Shown here one piece after another: positions 53,012-64,000 of a stretch of DNA of 64,000 nt. Under the pieces are notes generated by a model. The model was given only the letters and a program-made list of their open reading frames with translations, was not told where the DNA came from and searched no databases. Position numbers and translations under genes: made by a program. Origin of the DNA: Streptomyces seoulensis (GTDB taxonomy: Bacteria; Actinomycetota; Actinomycetes; Streptomycetales; Streptomycetaceae); NCBI RefSeq assembly GCF_022846655.1, contig NZ_AP025667.1, positions 1,711,001-1,775,000 of the forward strand, given 5' to 3'. Each line of letters opens with the position of its first letter. Position 1 is the first letter of the stretch.

Positions 53012-55117
53012 ATGGCCGACCCCTCCAGCTACCGCCCCAGGCCGGGCGAGATCCCGGACTCCCCGGGGGTGTACAGGTTCCGAGACGAGCACCGCCGGGT
53101 GATCTACGTCGGAAAGGCGAAGAGCCTGCGCCAGCGCCTGGCGAACTACTTCCAGGACCTGGCGAACCTGCACCCGCGCACCCGCTCCATGGTCACCACC
53201 GCCGCGTCCGTGGAGTGGACCGTGGTGTCCACGGAGGTCGAGGCGCTTCAGCTGGAGTACTCCTGGATCAAGGAGTACGACCCCCGGTTCAACGTCAAGT
53301 ACCGCGACGACAAGAGCTACCCGTACCTCGCGGTGACGATGAACGAGGAGTTCCCGCGCGTGCAGGTGATGCGCGGTCAGAAGAGGAAGGGCGTGCGGTA
53401 CTTCGGCCCGTACGCCCACGCGTGGGCGATCCGGGACACCGTCGACCTGCTGCTGCGCGTCTTCCCCGTGCGCACCTGCTCGGCCGGTGTCTTCAAGAAC
53501 GCCGAGCGCACCGGCCGCCCCTGCCTGCTCGGGTACATCGGCAAGTGCTCCGCGCCCTGCGTCGGCCGGATCTCGCCGGAGGACCACTACGAGCTGGCCG
53601 AGGAGTTCTGCGACTTCATGGCCGGCCGCACCGGCACCTACCTCCGCCGTCTGGAGCGGCAGATGGCCGAGGCGTCCGACGAGATGGAGTACGAGCGGGC
53701 CGCCCGCCTGCGCGACGACGTCGGCGCGCTGAAGAAGGCCATGGAGAAGAACGCGGTCGTGCTCGCCGACGCGACCGACGCCGACCTCATCGCCGTCGCC
53801 GAGGACGAGCTGGAGGCCGCCGTCCAGATCTTCCACGTGCGCGGTGGCCGGGTGCGCGGCCAGCGCGGCTGGGTCACCGACAAGGTCGAGGAGATCACCA
53901 CCGGCGCCCTCGTCGAGCACGCCCTCCAGCAGCTCTACGGCGAGGAGACCGGGGACTCAGTGCCCAAGGAGGTGCTGGTCCCGGCGCTGCCCGACCCCGT
54001 CGAGCCGGTCCAGGAGTGGCTGACGGTCCGGCGCGGGGCCAACGTCTCGCTGCGCATCCCGCAGCGCGGCGACAAGAAGGCGCTGATGGAGACCGTCCAG
54101 CGCAACGCCCAGCAGGCCCTCGTGCTCCACAAGACCAAGCGCGCCTCCGACCTCACCACCCGCTCGCGCGCGCTGGAGGAGATCGCCGGGGCCCTCGATC
54201 TCGACAGCGCCCCCCTGCGGATCGAGTGCTACGACATCTCCCACCTCCAGGGCGACGACGTGGTGGCCTCCATGGTCGTCTTCGAGGACGGCCTCCAGCG
54301 CAAGAACGAGTACCGCCGCTTCCAGATCAAGGGCTTCGCCGGTCAGGACGACGTCCGCTCCATGCACGAGGTGATCACCCGCCGCTTCCGCCGCTATCTG
54401 GCGGAGAAGGAGCGCTCCGGCGAGTGGGCGGGCGCCGAGGACACCCCGGTGAACGGCACGCCCCACCCGGTCGACGGCGCCCCTGCCACCGGTGAGGACG
54501 ACGGCTTCGCCGGACCCAAGGACGACGACGGCCGCCCCAGGAAGTTCGCCTACCCGCCCCAGCTCGTGGTGGTCGACGGCGGACGCCCGCAGGTCGCCGC
54601 CGCCCGGCGGGCCCTGGACGAGCTGGGCATCGACGACATCGCCGTGTGCGGCCTCGCCAAGCGCCTGGAAGAGGTCTGGGTGCCCGGCGAGGAGGACCCC
54701 GTGGTGCTGCCCCGCAGCAGCGAGGGCCTCTACCTCCTCCAGCGCGTGCGCGACGAGGCCCACCGCTTCGCCATCACCTACCAGCGCGCCAAACGCGCCA
54801 AGCGGCTGCGCAGCGGCCCCCTGGACGAGGTGCCCGGCCTCGGCGAGACGCGCAAGCAGGCCCTCATCAAGCACTTCGGTTCGGTCAAGCGGCTGCGCGC
54901 CGCCACGCTCGAACAGATCCAGGAAGTACCCGGCATAGGCCGGAAGACGGCCGAGACCATCGCCGTGGCTCTCGCCCGTTCGGCCCCGGCCGCGCCCGCC
55001 GTGAACACGGCGACCGGAGAGATCATTGAGGAAGAGGAACCCGACACGACGGGCGGTTCCTCCGGAGAGTCCGTGAGCGCGGGCCTCCCGGACGACCGAC
55101 GGGGGCAGGAGACATGA
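53012..55117 (+). CDS. uvrC: Excinuclease ABC subunit C
   Basis: Encodes 701 residues from ATG 53012. Domains in order: GIY-YIG nuclease at 10-95 ([20 protein letters not shown]), UVR domain at about 210-245 ([18 protein letters not shown]) for UvrB binding, the RNase H-like second nuclease at 370-540 with [20 protein letters not shown], and a tandem helix-hairpin-helix near the end ([18 protein letters not shown] and [19 protein letters not shown]). UvrC makes both incisions around a lesion. An insert at about 472-520 (ACTG-rich, [13 protein letters not shown]) is a low-complexity extension compared with E. coli. The stop overlaps rapZ (ATGA). Confidence 0.98.
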   Translation: MADPSSYRPRPGEIPDSPGVYRFRDEHRRVIYVGKAKSLRQRLANYFQDLANLHPRTRSMVTTAASVEWTVVSTEVEALQLEYSWIKEYDPRFNVKYRDDKSYPYLAVTMNEEFPRVQVMRGQKRKGVRYFGPYAHAWAIRDTVDLLLRVFPVRTCSAGVFKNAERTGRPCLLGYIGKCSAPCVGRISPEDHYELAEEFCDFMAGRTGTYLRRLERQMAEASDEMEYERAARLRDDVGALKKAMEKNAVVLADATDADLIAVAEDELEAAVQIFHVRGGRVRGQRGWVTDKVEEITTGALVEHALQQLYGEETGDSVPKEVLVPALPDPVEPVQEWLTVRRGANVSLRIPQRGDKKALMETVQRNAQQALVLHKTKRASDLTTRSRALEEIAGALDLDSAPLRIECYDISHLQGDDVVASMVVFEDGLQRKNEYRRFQIKGFAGQDDVRSMHEVITRRFRRYLAEKERSGEWAGAEDTPVNGTPHPVDGAPATGEDDGFAGPKDDDGRPRKFAYPPQLVVVDGGRPQVAAARRALDELGIDDIAVCGLAKRLEEVWVPGEEDPVVLPRSSEGLYLLQRVRDEAHRFAITYQRAKRAKRLRSGPLDEVPGLGETRKQALIKHFGSVKRLRAATLEQIQEVPGIGRKTAETIAVALARSAPAAPAVNTATGEIIEEEEPDTTGGSSGESVSAGLPDDRRGQET

Positions 55118-56115
55118 CCGAGCACCAGGCACGGCCCACGGCCCAGCGGGCAGGCACCCAGGCGGCGACGGACGACAGTCACCCACGGGCAGCGGAACAG
55201 GACAACGGAGCACAGGTGAGTACGGACGTCACGCCGGCAGCGGCCAACGAAGCGCCCATCCCCGAGCTGGTGATCATCTCCGGCATGTCCGGAGCGGGCC
55301 GCTCGACGGCGGCGAAGTGCCTGGAGGACCTCGGCTGGTTCGTCGTCGACAACCTCCCGCCCGCCCTCATCCCCACCATGGTGGAGCTGGGCGCCCGCTC
55401 CCAGGGCAACGTGGCGCGGATCGCGGTCGTCGTGGACGTGCGCGGCCGCCGCTTCTTCGACAACCTCCGCGAATCCCTCGCCGACCTCGACAGCCGGGGC
55501 GTCACCCGGCGGATCGTCTTCCTGGAGTCCTCCGACGACGCCCTGGTGCGCCGCTTCGAGTCGGTGCGCCGCCCGCACCCCCTCCAGGGTGACGGCCGCA
55601 TCGTGGACGGCATCGCCGCCGAGCGCGAGCTGCTGCGCGAGCTGCGCGGCGACGCCGACCTGGTCATCGACACCTCCAGCCTCAACGTGCACGAGCTGCG
55701 CGCCAAGATGGACGCCCAGTTCGCCGGCGAGGAGGAGCCCAAGCTGCGGGCCACCGTGATGTCCTTCGGCTTCAAGTACGGCCTCCCGGTCGACGCCGAC
55801 CTCGTCGCGGACATGCGGTTCCTGCCCAACCCGCACTGGGTCCCGGAGCTGCGCCCCTTCACCGGGGTCAACGAGGAGGTCGCCTCCTACGTCTTCAACC
55901 AGCCTGGCGCCAAGGAGTTCCTCGACCGGTACGCCGAGCTGCTCCGGCTGATCGCGGCCGGTTACCGCCGCGAGGGCAAGCGGTACGTGACCATCGCCAT
56001 CGGCTGTACGGGCGGCAAGCACCGCTCGGTCGCCATGTCGGAGAAGCTCGCCGCGCGCCTCGCGGCGGAGGGCGTGGAGACGGTGGTCGTGCACCGGGAC
56101 ATGGGACGCGAATGA
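55114..56115 (+). CDS. rapZ: RapZ (YvcJ) family nucleotide-binding adapter
   Basis: Encodes 333 residues, starting in the uvrC stop (ATGA). The first 50 residues are a Thr/Ala/Pro-rich extension. The P-loop reads [14 protein letters not shown] at residues 55-68, with Arg where Walker A has Lys, as in other actinobacterial members from memory. The C-terminal domain includes [15 protein letters not shown] and [17 protein letters not shown], the conserved RapZ core. In E. coli RapZ targets GlmZ RNA; in actinobacteria, which lack that system, its role is unclear. Confidence 0.95.
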   Translation: MTEHQARPTAQRAGTQAATDDSHPRAAEQDNGAQVSTDVTPAAANEAPIPELVIISGMSGAGRSTAAKCLEDLGWFVVDNLPPALIPTMVELGARSQGNVARIAVVVDVRGRRFFDNLRESLADLDSRGVTRRIVFLESSDDALVRRFESVRRPHPLQGDGRIVDGIAAERELLRELRGDADLVIDTSSLNVHELRAKMDAQFAGEEEPKLRATVMSFGFKYGLPVDADLVADMRFLPNPHWVPELRPFTGVNEEVASYVFNQPGAKEFLDRYAELLRLIAAGYRREGKRYVTIAIGCTGGKHRSVAMSEKLAARLAAEGVETVVVHRDMGRE

Positions 56116-57206
56116 CGGAACGTACACGGCGGCTGCGCGGCCTGCGCCGCGTGGTTCCCGAGGGGCGTCTGAGCCGTGCCGGCGTCGAGGCCCGCGCGTC
56201 CCGCCCCGTGGAGGTCCGGGGCGCGCGGCCCCGCAGGCGCGGGGCCCAGCCCAAGGTGGTCGCCCTAGGCGGCGGCATGGGCCTGTCCGCCTCCCTCGCC
56301 GCGCTGCGCCGGATCACCGGTGACCTCACCGCCGTCGTCACGGTCGCCGACGACGGCGGCTCCAGCGGGCGCCTGCGCGACGAGCTGGGCGTGCTGCCGC
56401 CCGGCGATCTCCGCAAGGCGCTGGCCGCGCTGTGCGGGGACGACGACTGGGGCCAGACCTGGGCCCGGGTCATCCAGCACCGCTTCCAGTCCCAGGGCGA
56501 CCTGCACGACCACGCGGTCGGCAATGTGCTGATCGTCGCCCTGTGGGAGCAGCTCGGCGACCATGTGCAGGCGCTGGACCTGGTCGGCAGACTGCTCGGC
56601 GCGCACGGCCGGGTGCTGCCCATGTCGGCGGTTCCGCTGGAGCTGCAGGCCCTGGTCAAGGGGCACGACCCGGAGCGGCCGGAGGACGTGGACACCGTCC
56701 GCGGGCAGGCGACGGTCGCTCTGACACCGGGCGAGGTGCAGTCGGTGCACCTGGTGCCGTCCGACCCGCCCGCCGTGCCGGAGGCGGTCGAAGCGGTGCT
56801 GGACGCGGACTGGGTGGTGCTCGGGCCGGGCTCCTGGTTCTCCTCGGTCATCCCGCATCTGCTGGTGCCCGAACTGCTCGACGCGCTCACCCAGACCAAG
56901 GCGCGCAGGGTGCTCTCCCTGAACCTCGCTCCGCAGCCCGGCGAAACAGAGGGCTTCTCCCCGCAGCGTCATTTGGAGGTTTTGGGGCGACACGCCCCTA
57001 AACTCGCCCTGGACGTGGTGCTGGCCGACGAGGCGGCCGTGCCCGACCGCGATTCGCTCACCGAGGCCGCCAAGCGGCTGGGAGCCGCGGTCGAGCTGGC
57101 GCCGGTGGCCCGGACCGACGGAACTCCCCGGCACGATCCGGAGCTGCTGGCCGCCGCGTACGACCGTATTTTTCGGATGCATGGAAGGATCGGCCCATGG
57201 CGATGA
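56112..57206 (+). CDS. yvcK: YvcK/CofD-like gluconeogenesis factor
   Basis: Encodes 364 residues, overlapping rapZ by ATGA. The N-terminal 45 residues are an Arg-rich extension ([19 protein letters not shown]). The core begins [20 protein letters not shown] and [19 protein letters not shown], with [18 protein letters not shown] later. YvcK binds UDP-sugars and supports growth on gluconeogenic carbon and cell-wall synthesis in Bacillus and mycobacteria. Its order rapZ-yvcK-whiA is conserved in Gram-positives. Confidence 0.96.
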   Translation: MTERTRRLRGLRRVVPEGRLSRAGVEARASRPVEVRGARPRRRGAQPKVVALGGGMGLSASLAALRRITGDLTAVVTVADDGGSSGRLRDELGVLPPGDLRKALAALCGDDDWGQTWARVIQHRFQSQGDLHDHAVGNVLIVALWEQLGDHVQALDLVGRLLGAHGRVLPMSAVPLELQALVKGHDPERPEDVDTVRGQATVALTPGEVQSVHLVPSDPPAVPEAVEAVLDADWVVLGPGSWFSSVIPHLLVPELLDALTQTKARRVLSLNLAPQPGETEGFSPQRHLEVLGRHAPKLALDVVLADEAAVPDRDSLTEAAKRLGAAVELAPVARTDGTPRHDPELLAAAYDRIFRMHGRIGPWR

Positions 57207-58186
57207 CGGCAGCGGTGAAGGACGAGATCTCCCGGCTCCCCGTCACCCGGACCTGCTGCAGAAAGGCGGAGGTCTCCGCCATTCTGCGGTTCGCCGGCGG
57301 CCTCCACCTGGTGAGCGGGCGCATTGTGATCGAGGCGGAGCTGGACACCGCGATGGCGGCCCGGCGCCTCAAGCGGGACATCCTGGAGATCTTCGGCCAC
57401 AGCTCCGAGCTGATCGTGATGGCGCCCGGCGGGCTGCGGCGCGGCTCGCGCTACGTGGTGCGGGTCGTGGCGGGCGGCGACCAGTTGGCCCGCCAGACCG
57501 GGCTCGTGGACGGCCGGGGACGCCCGATCCGGGGTCTGCCCCCGCAGGTGGTGTCCGGCGCCACCTGTGACGCCGAGGCGGCCTGGCGCGGAGCCTTCCT
57601 GGCGCACGGTTCGCTCACCGAGCCCGGCCGGTCCTCCTCGCTGGAGGTGACCTGCCCCGGCCCCGAGGCCGCGCTCGCGCTGGTCGGCGCCGCCCGCAGG
57701 CTCTCGATCGCCGCCAAGGCCCGCGAGGTGCGGGGCGTGGACCGGGTCGTCGTCCGTGACGGTGACGCCATCGGCGCCCTGCTCACCCGGCTCGGCGCGC
57801 ACGAGTCGGTGCTCGCCTGGGAGGAGCGCCGGATGCGGCGCGAGGTCCGCGCGACCGCCAACCGGCTCGCCAACTTCGACGACGCCAACCTGCGCCGCTC
57901 GGCGCGGGCCGCCGTGGCCGCCGGGGCGCGGGTGCAGCGGGCGCTGGAGATCCTGGGCGAGGAGGTGCCCGAGCACCTCGCCGCCGCCGGGCGGCTGCGC
58001 ATGGAGCACAAGCAGGCGTCCCTGGAGGAGCTGGGCGCGCTCGCCGACCCGCCGCTGACCAAGGACGCGGTCGCCGGGCGCATCCGCCGGCTGCTGGCGA
58101 TGGCCGACAAGCGCGCCTCCGACCTGGGCATCCCCAGCACCGAGGCCAACCTCTCGGAGGAGCTGGCGGACAACCTCGTCGGCTGA
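57197..58186 (+). CDS. whiA: Sporulation regulator WhiA
   Basis: Encodes 329 residues and overlaps yvcK by 10 bases. The N-terminal half has a degenerate LAGLIDADG homing-endonuclease-like fold ([20 protein letters not shown]) and the C-terminal half a helix-turn-helix ([20 protein letters not shown] then [18 protein letters not shown]). In Streptomyces WhiA and WhiB together control sporulation septation and chromosome segregation genes, including ftsZ and parAB. Besides the uvrC promoter, it may have its own start inside yvcK. Confidence 0.98.
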   Translation: MAMTAAVKDEISRLPVTRTCCRKAEVSAILRFAGGLHLVSGRIVIEAELDTAMAARRLKRDILEIFGHSSELIVMAPGGLRRGSRYVVRVVAGGDQLARQTGLVDGRGRPIRGLPPQVVSGATCDAEAAWRGAFLAHGSLTEPGRSSSLEVTCPGPEAALALVGAARRLSIAAKAREVRGVDRVVVRDGDAIGALLTRLGAHESVLAWEERRMRREVRATANRLANFDDANLRRSARAAVAAGARVQRALEILGEEVPEHLAAAGRLRMEHKQASLEELGALADPPLTKDAVAGRIRRLLAMADKRASDLGIPSTEANLSEELADNLVG

Positions 58187-58224
58187 GCCGCAGGCCCGGC
58201 TCGGCCATGAGAAGGACCGCGCAG

Positions 58225-58267
58225 ACGCCGGTGCCGCCGCCCGTTCGGGTGGTCGGCACCGGCGTTT
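58225..58267 (+). terminator. Terminator of the uvrC-rapZ-yvcK-whiA operon
   Basis: ACGCCGGTGCC pairs with GGCACCGGCGT (11 bp), with an inner CCGCCC/GGGTGG stem and TTT after it, 38 bases after whiA. Confidence 0.85.
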
Positions 58268-58360
58268 CGCGTGTCCTTGGGGCGCTCTTGACTCGATCAT
58301 GCAGTGACATGAGCCTGGCAACCTGTTCGCCGCTGTGGCGGACCACCGCGAGGGGGGTTC

Positions 58361-61324
58361 ATGAGACACGGAGCGAGACCCGGGGCCAGGGCGGTCCTCG
58401 CCGTCGGGGCGCTGCTGGCCGGAGCGGCCTGCCTCACGCCCGTCGCCCAGGCGCGGGACGCGACGCCCGCCGCCGGCGGTGACGAGGTCAAGGTCTTCCG
58501 GGCCGAGGTGACCCGCGCCCAGGTGCCCCTGCTCCTTAGGGCCGGGCAGGACGCCCACGAGCTGGGCGAGCGGGTGGCCGCACGCGGCCGGACCGCCGTC
58601 GAGGTCTACCTCACCGACCGGCAGGCCCGCCGCCTGGGTGAGCAGGGTGTCCGCCTCACCGAGAGCACCCTGCCGACCGGCGCCGAGAAGCGCGTCAGGG
58701 CCGCGGCCCAGGGCGTGTTCCGCCCGTACAGCGGCAGCGGCGGGCTCAGGGAGGAGCTGGTGCGCACCGCGCGGGAGAACCCCGGCCTCGCCAAGGTCGA
58801 GTCCATCGGCCGCACGGTGGGCGGCCAGGACATCCTCGCGCTCAAGGTCACCAGGAACGCCCGGACCTCGAAGGACGGCTCCCGGCCCGCCGTGCTGTAC
58901 ATGTCCAACCAGCACGCGCGCGAGTGGATCACCCCGGAGATGACCCGGCGCCTGATGCACCACTACCTGGACAACTACCGCTCGGACAGACGGATCAGGA
59001 AGCTCGTCGACACGACCGAGCTGTGGTTCGTGCTGTCCGCCAACCCCGACGGCTACGACTACACCTTCAAGGACTCCGGCACCCGGCTGTGGCGGAAGAA
59101 CCTGCGCGACGTCAACGGCGACGGCGTCATCGGCACCGGCGACGGCGTCGACCTCAACCGCAACTTCGGCTACAAGTGGGGCTACGACGACGAGGGTTCG
59201 TCCCCCAACCCCGCGAGCGAGACCTACCGCGGCCCGAGCGCGGGCTCCGAGCCCGAGACGCGGGCGCTGGACGCGCTGGAGAAGCGCGTCGGGTTCGCGT
59301 ACGGCATCAACTACCACTCCGCCGCCGAGCTCCTCCTCTACGGCGTGGGCTGGCAGGTCGCCACCGACACCCCCGACGACGTCCTCTACAAGGCGCTGGC
59401 CGGAACGCCCGACAATCCGGCGATCCCCGGTTACCGTTCCCAGGTCTCCTCGGAGCTGTACACCACCAACGGCGAGGCCGACGGACAGGCCGCCAACGTC
59501 AACGGCATGGCGATGTTCACCCCCGAGATGTCCACCTGCGAGAGCGCCGCGGAGTCCGACCCGGACGACTCCTGGAACCCCGACGACTGCCGCTCGGTCT
59601 TCACCTTCCCGGACGACGAGAAGCTGATCCAGCGGGAGTTCGAGAAGAACGTGCCGTTCGCGCTGTCCGTGGCCGAGACCGCCGCCCACCCCGACCGGCC
59701 CGTCTCCTCGGTCGGTCTGAGCGCCCCCGACTTCACCCCGGCCGCCTTCACCACCTCCTACGCGCGGGGTACCGGGCAGCAGGTCTCCGTCGTCGCCCGC
59801 AAGGCGGTCCGGGACAAGCGGCTGGTGTACCGCGTCAACGGCGGACGCCCGCACGAGCGGACCCTGCGCCCCTGGAAGGGCGGCGAGAACTACGGCGGCG
59901 ACGACAACCTCCACTTCGACCAGTACCGCGCCGAGGTGCCCGGCGGCAGGCCCGGCGACCGGGTCGAGGTGTGGTCCACCGGAACCGGCCGCGACGGACG
60001 CGGGACGGCCGGCCCGCACTTCACCTACACCGTCGCCGACCGTGCCGCCGCCGACACCCTCGTCGTCGCCGAGGAGGGCGCGCCCGCGACCCGGGCCCGC
60101 GCCTACGCCGACGCCCTGAAGGCTGCCGGACGAAGGCCCCTGGTGTGGGACACCGCCCGGCGCGGCGCCCCCGACGCCCTCGGCGTACTCGGCCACTTCC
60201 GCACCGTCGTGCACTACTCCGGCCCCGACGGCCCCGGCAACGCCACCCAGCTCCAGCTCCGCGCGTACCTCAACGAGGGCGGCAGGCTGATCGAGGCCGG
60301 CGAGCAGGCCGGAGGCGACGTGGACCTCGGCGGCGGCAACCTCTCCGACGACTTCAGCCAGTACTACCTGGGCGCCTACAGCCGGACCTCCACCACGGGC
60401 GTCACCGGCGTCACCGGCACCGGCGCGCTGAACGGCGCCACGGCCGCGCTCGGGGACGCGCCCGGCGACCCGCTCGACGCGGCCGGTGCCTACGGGGTCA
60501 CCTCGGACGAGCTGCCCGCCGACCGGTACCCGCGGTTCCGCAGCGCGGGCGCGGGCCGCTTCGCCGGTGCCGTCAACCCGTACGGGCCGTACGCGGGCTC
60601 GTACATGGCCGCCGCCGTGCACACCGACGACTCCTACAAGCGCCTCACCCGCACCGTCGACCTCACCGGTGTCACCGCCGCCGACCGGCCCGCGTTCGGC
60701 ACCCGGCTGCTGTGGGACACCGAGCGCGGCTACGACCACGCGGTGGTGGAGGTCCACACCGTGGGCGCCGAGGACTGGACGACCCTGCCGGAGGCGGGCG
60801 GTGCCACCACCGACGCCGTGCCCGCCGAGTGCGGGGCCGGGTTCCTGGTCGAGGAGCACCCCTGGCTCCGGCACTACCTGACGCTGTCGGGCAACTCCTG
60901 CGCGGCCACCGGCACCACGGGCCGCTGGCACAGCCTCACCGGCCGGTCGGCGGGCTGGCAGCGGGTGGACTTCGACCTGAGCGCCTACGCGGGCAGGACG
61001 GTCGAGGTGTCCCTCTCCTACATCACCGACCCCGGAACCGGCGGCCACGGCGTACTCGCCGACGACGCCTCGCTCGTCACCGGCGGCACCGCGAAGGAGA
61101 CGGAAGGGTTCGAGACCTCCCTCGGCCCCTGGCGCGCCGCCGGACCCCCGGCCGGCAGCCCCGCGGTGCTGAAGGACTGGACCCGGACCGGGGCCCTCTT
61201 CCAGACCTACGGAGCCGTCACCACCGACGACACCGTGCTGCTCGGATTCGGCCTGGATCAGGTGGTGTCGGGGTCCGAGCGGACCGCCCTCGTCCGCAAG
61301 GCGCTGGCCGCGCTCGACAGGTGA
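58361..61324 (+). CDS. Secreted M14 zinc carboxypeptidase, multidomain
   Basis: Encodes 987 residues. ATG 58361 follows a GGGG site and gives a Sec signal (VLAVGALLAGAACLTPVAQA). Residues about 120-445 form the peptidase domain: zinc ligands H185 and E188 (NQHAREW), VDLNRNFGYKWG, H319 (INYHSAAELL), and the catalytic E389 (FTPEMSTCE). Residues 460-560 are beta-rich; 570-830 look like a glutamine-amidotransferase-like or ThuA-like module (LVVAEEGAPATRARAYADAL, then LNEGGRLIEAGEQAGG); the end is MAM/jelly-roll-like. It probably digests extracellular peptides. Confidence 0.93.
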   Translation: MRHGARPGARAVLAVGALLAGAACLTPVAQARDATPAAGGDEVKVFRAEVTRAQVPLLLRAGQDAHELGERVAARGRTAVEVYLTDRQARRLGEQGVRLTESTLPTGAEKRVRAAAQGVFRPYSGSGGLREELVRTARENPGLAKVESIGRTVGGQDILALKVTRNARTSKDGSRPAVLYMSNQHAREWITPEMTRRLMHHYLDNYRSDRRIRKLVDTTELWFVLSANPDGYDYTFKDSGTRLWRKNLRDVNGDGVIGTGDGVDLNRNFGYKWGYDDEGSSPNPASETYRGPSAGSEPETRALDALEKRVGFAYGINYHSAAELLLYGVGWQVATDTPDDVLYKALAGTPDNPAIPGYRSQVSSELYTTNGEADGQAANVNGMAMFTPEMSTCESAAESDPDDSWNPDDCRSVFTFPDDEKLIQREFEKNVPFALSVAETAAHPDRPVSSVGLSAPDFTPAAFTTSYARGTGQQVSVVARKAVRDKRLVYRVNGGRPHERTLRPWKGGENYGGDDNLHFDQYRAEVPGGRPGDRVEVWSTGTGRDGRGTAGPHFTYTVADRAAADTLVVAEEGAPATRARAYADALKAAGRRPLVWDTARRGAPDALGVLGHFRTVVHYSGPDGPGNATQLQLRAYLNEGGRLIEAGEQAGGDVDLGGGNLSDDFSQYYLGAYSRTSTTGVTGVTGTGALNGATAALGDAPGDPLDAAGAYGVTSDELPADRYPRFRSAGAGRFAGAVNPYGPYAGSYMAAAVHTDDSYKRLTRTVDLTGVTAADRPAFGTRLLWDTERGYDHAVVEVHTVGAEDWTTLPEAGGATTDAVPAECGAGFLVEEHPWLRHYLTLSGNSCAATGTTGRWHSLTGRSAGWQRVDFDLSAYAGRTVEVSLSYITDPGTGGHGVLADDASLVTGGTAKETEGFETSLGPWRAAGPPAGSPAVLKDWTRTGALFQTYGAVTTDDTVLLGFGLDQVVSGSERTALVRKALAALDR

Positions 61325-62632
<1,308 letters not shown>

Positions 62633-62663
62633 TCCACCGGATCGGACACAGCAGGACCTTGAA

Positions 62664-62716
62664 GTGAGAGCAGGGCTCGGGCAGCGCACGGCCGCGCTGT
62701 CCGGGCCCTGTCTCAC
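62664..62716 (+). terminator. Long hairpin between gap and pgk
   Basis: GTGAGA, CAGGGC, CGG and GCAGCGC pair in order with GCGCTGT, CCG, GCCCTG and TCTCAC around an ACGGCC loop, with single-base bulges (about 22 bp). It may terminate, or partially attenuate or stabilise, the gap message before pgk. Confidence 0.7.
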
Positions 62717-62776
62717 GCACGGACCACGCCCTCTTACGATCAGGGGCACCACGAGCCCTCTCCAGGAGTCCACTCA

Positions 62777-63988
62777 ATGAAGACGATCGACGAACTTCTC
62801 GCCGACGGCGTGAGCGGCAGGCGGGTCTTCGTCCGCGCCGACCTCAACGTGCCGCTGGCCGACGGGACCATCACCGACGACGGCCGCATCCGTGCCGTCG
62901 TGCCCACCATCAAGGCCCTCGCGGACGCGGGCGCCGAGGTGGTCGTCGCCTCCCACCTGGGCCGTCCCAAGGGCGCCCCGGACCCGGCCTTCTCGCTGCT
63001 GCCCGTCGCCGAGCGCCTCGCCGAACTCCTCGGTACGCCGGTCGCCTTCGCCGAGGACACCGTCGGCCCCGCCGCCCACGCGGCCGTCGACGGCCTGGAG
63101 CCCGGCCAGGTCGCGGTCATCGAGAACCTGCGCTTCAACCCCGGCGAGACCTCCAAGGACGACACCGAGCGCGGCGAGTTCGCCGACCGGCTGGCCGCCC
63201 TCGCCGACGTGTACGTGGGTGACGGCTTCGGCGCCGTGCACCGGGGGCACGCCTCCGTCTACGACCTCCCGGCCCGGCTGCCGCACTACGCCGGCTACCT
63301 GATCGCGCGCGAGGTCGGCGTCCTGAAGAAGCTCACCGACGACGTCAAGCGCCCCTACGTCGTCGTGCTCGGCGGTGCCAAGGTCTCCGACAAGCTCGCC
63401 GTCATCGACGAGCTGCTCGGCAAGGCCGACCGCCTGCTCATCGGCGGCGGCATGGCCTACACCTTCCTCAAGGCGCAGGGCCACGAGGTCGGCATCTCCC
63501 TCCTCCAGGAGGACCAGATCCCGGTCGTCAAGGAGTACATGGAGCGCGCCGAGAAGAGCGGCGTGGAGCTGGTCCTGCCCGTCGACGTCCTGGTCTCCCC
63601 GGAGTTCCCGGACCTGAAGACCAAGGCCCCCTCCCGGCACACCGTGGTCGACGCGGACAAGATCCCCGCCGACCAGGAGGGTCTCGACATCGGCCCGAAG
63701 ACCCGCGAGCTGTACGCCTCGAAGCTCGCCGACGCCGAGACCGTCTTCTGGAACGGTCCGATGGGCGTCTTCGAGCACCCCGACTACGCCGAGGGCACCA
63801 AGGCGGTCGCCCAGGCCCTGGTCGACTCCGACGGCTTCACCGTCGTCGGCGGCGGCGACTCCGCCGCCGCGGTGCGTACGCTCGGTTTCGACGAGAACGC
63901 ATTCGGCCACATCTCGACCGGCGGCGGCGCCTCCCTCGAATATCTCGAGGGCAAGACGCTCCCCGGCCTCGCCGCACTGGAGGACTGA
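62777..63988 (+). CDS. pgk: Phosphoglycerate kinase
   Basis: Encodes 403 residues from ATG 62777 with CAGGAG upstream. The N-terminal signature is [16 protein letters not shown], with SHLGRPKG and ENLRFNPGE. The C-terminal nucleotide domain has [27 protein letters not shown] and [11 protein letters not shown]. It converts 1,3-bisphosphoglycerate to 3-phosphoglycerate with ATP formation. Very next, at 63995, ATGACC with GGAGGACT upstream likely begins tpiA. Confidence 0.98.
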   Translation: MKTIDELLADGVSGRRVFVRADLNVPLADGTITDDGRIRAVVPTIKALADAGAEVVVASHLGRPKGAPDPAFSLLPVAERLAELLGTPVAFAEDTVGPAAHAAVDGLEPGQVAVIENLRFNPGETSKDDTERGEFADRLAALADVYVGDGFGAVHRGHASVYDLPARLPHYAGYLIAREVGVLKKLTDDVKRPYVVVLGGAKVSDKLAVIDELLGKADRLLIGGGMAYTFLKAQGHEVGISLLQEDQIPVVKEYMERAEKSGVELVLPVDVLVSPEFPDLKTKAPSRHTVVDADKIPADQEGLDIGPKTRELYASKLADAETVFWNGPMGVFEHPDYAEGTKAVAQALVDSDGFTVVGGGDSAAAVRTLGFDENAFGHISTGGGASLEYLEGKTLPGLAALED

Positions 63989-63994
63989 CCCCGC

Positions 63995-64000
63995 ATGACC
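63995..64000 (+). CDS. Possible first two codons of the next gene (tpiA by context)
   Basis: ATG ACC follows the pgk stop by 6 bases with GGAGGA about 11 bases upstream. In Streptomyces tpiA normally follows pgk. Nothing more can be seen, so the identity is inferred from context alone. Confidence 0.35.

Noticed and set aside
56969..61048. A 4-kb open frame on the minus strand opposite yvcK, whiA and the carboxypeptidase gene
   Set aside because: It is the mirror of GC-rich codon bias: residues are Val/Gly/Arg/Ala-rich with no recognisable motif, and the plus-strand genes there are certain.

Overview
This window is ordinary high-GC actinobacterial core chromosome, almost certainly from a Streptomyces. 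The evidence is strong G/C bias at codon third positions, many GTG starts, GTGA/ATGA stop-start overlaps, a single TTA leucine codon, WhiA, mycothiol-type and BldA-type features. The gene order polA – hrpB – rpsA – coaE – uvrB – terD – terC – aroQ – uvrA – uvrC – rapZ – yvcK – whiA – gap – pgk also matches, from memory, the SCO2003-to-SCO1946 stretch of S. coelicolor read in this direction. I see no insertion sequence, prophage, CRISPR array, tRNA or rRNA.

Layout. 1-10.4 kb: the 3' two-thirds of polA, a small hypothetical gene, a DUF4184 membrane protein, a secreted lytic transglycosylase, the helicase hrpB, a methyltransferase whose natural start seems to be a non-canonical ATC, and rpsA with its own promoter and structured leader. 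10.5-21.8 kb: PAC2-family gene (SigR-type promoter), coaE, TPR, DUF6343, methyltransferase, S4 RNA-binding protein, YfcC-type transporter, family-5 uracil-DNA glycosylase, GNAT/RidA pair, nucleotidyltransferase, FUSC transporter, a TTA-containing DUF899 gene and a small hypothetical gene. 21.7-29.7 kb: ABC exporter, a WhiJ-like module (HTH/DUF397 divergent from HATPase/hypothetical), an orphan glutamate synthase small subunit, DUF2293, and a uridine-kinase-like protein lacking its P-loop. 29.7-36.4 kb: corA, methyltransferase, the pseudouridine catabolic pair psuG-psuK, ogt, GDPD, MHYT protein. 36.4-45.7 kb: uvrB, then a Ter stress cluster (TerD, TerD-pseudo-ATPase fusion, manganese-riboswitch-controlled TerC, Ca2+/H+ antiporter), aroQ, MBL hydrolase and maleylpyruvate isomerase-like protein. 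45.8-58.2 kb: uvrA, LacI-sugar kinase operon, Rieske protein, XRE regulator, uvrC-rapZ-yvcK-whiA operon. 58.3-64 kb: secreted M14 carboxypeptidase, gap, pgk and the first codons of what is probably tpiA.

The most coherent story is regulatory. The excision-repair genes uvrA and uvrB and the alkyltransferase gene ogt each carry a textbook actinobacterial DNA-damage promoter (RecA-NDp type, TTGTCRGTG-N8-TAnnnT) immediately upstream. uvrC carries a recognisable weaker version downstream of two perfect DnaA boxes, and the Ter cluster next to uvrB has a degenerate copy. The window therefore seems to hold a scattered PafBC-type damage regulon, with a metal-stress (Ter/TerC/Ca2+ antiporter) cluster between its members. 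Nothing here is a wholly unknown system; the new material is mostly in promoter architecture, the ATC start, the TerD-pseudo-ATPase fusion and a few odd proteins.
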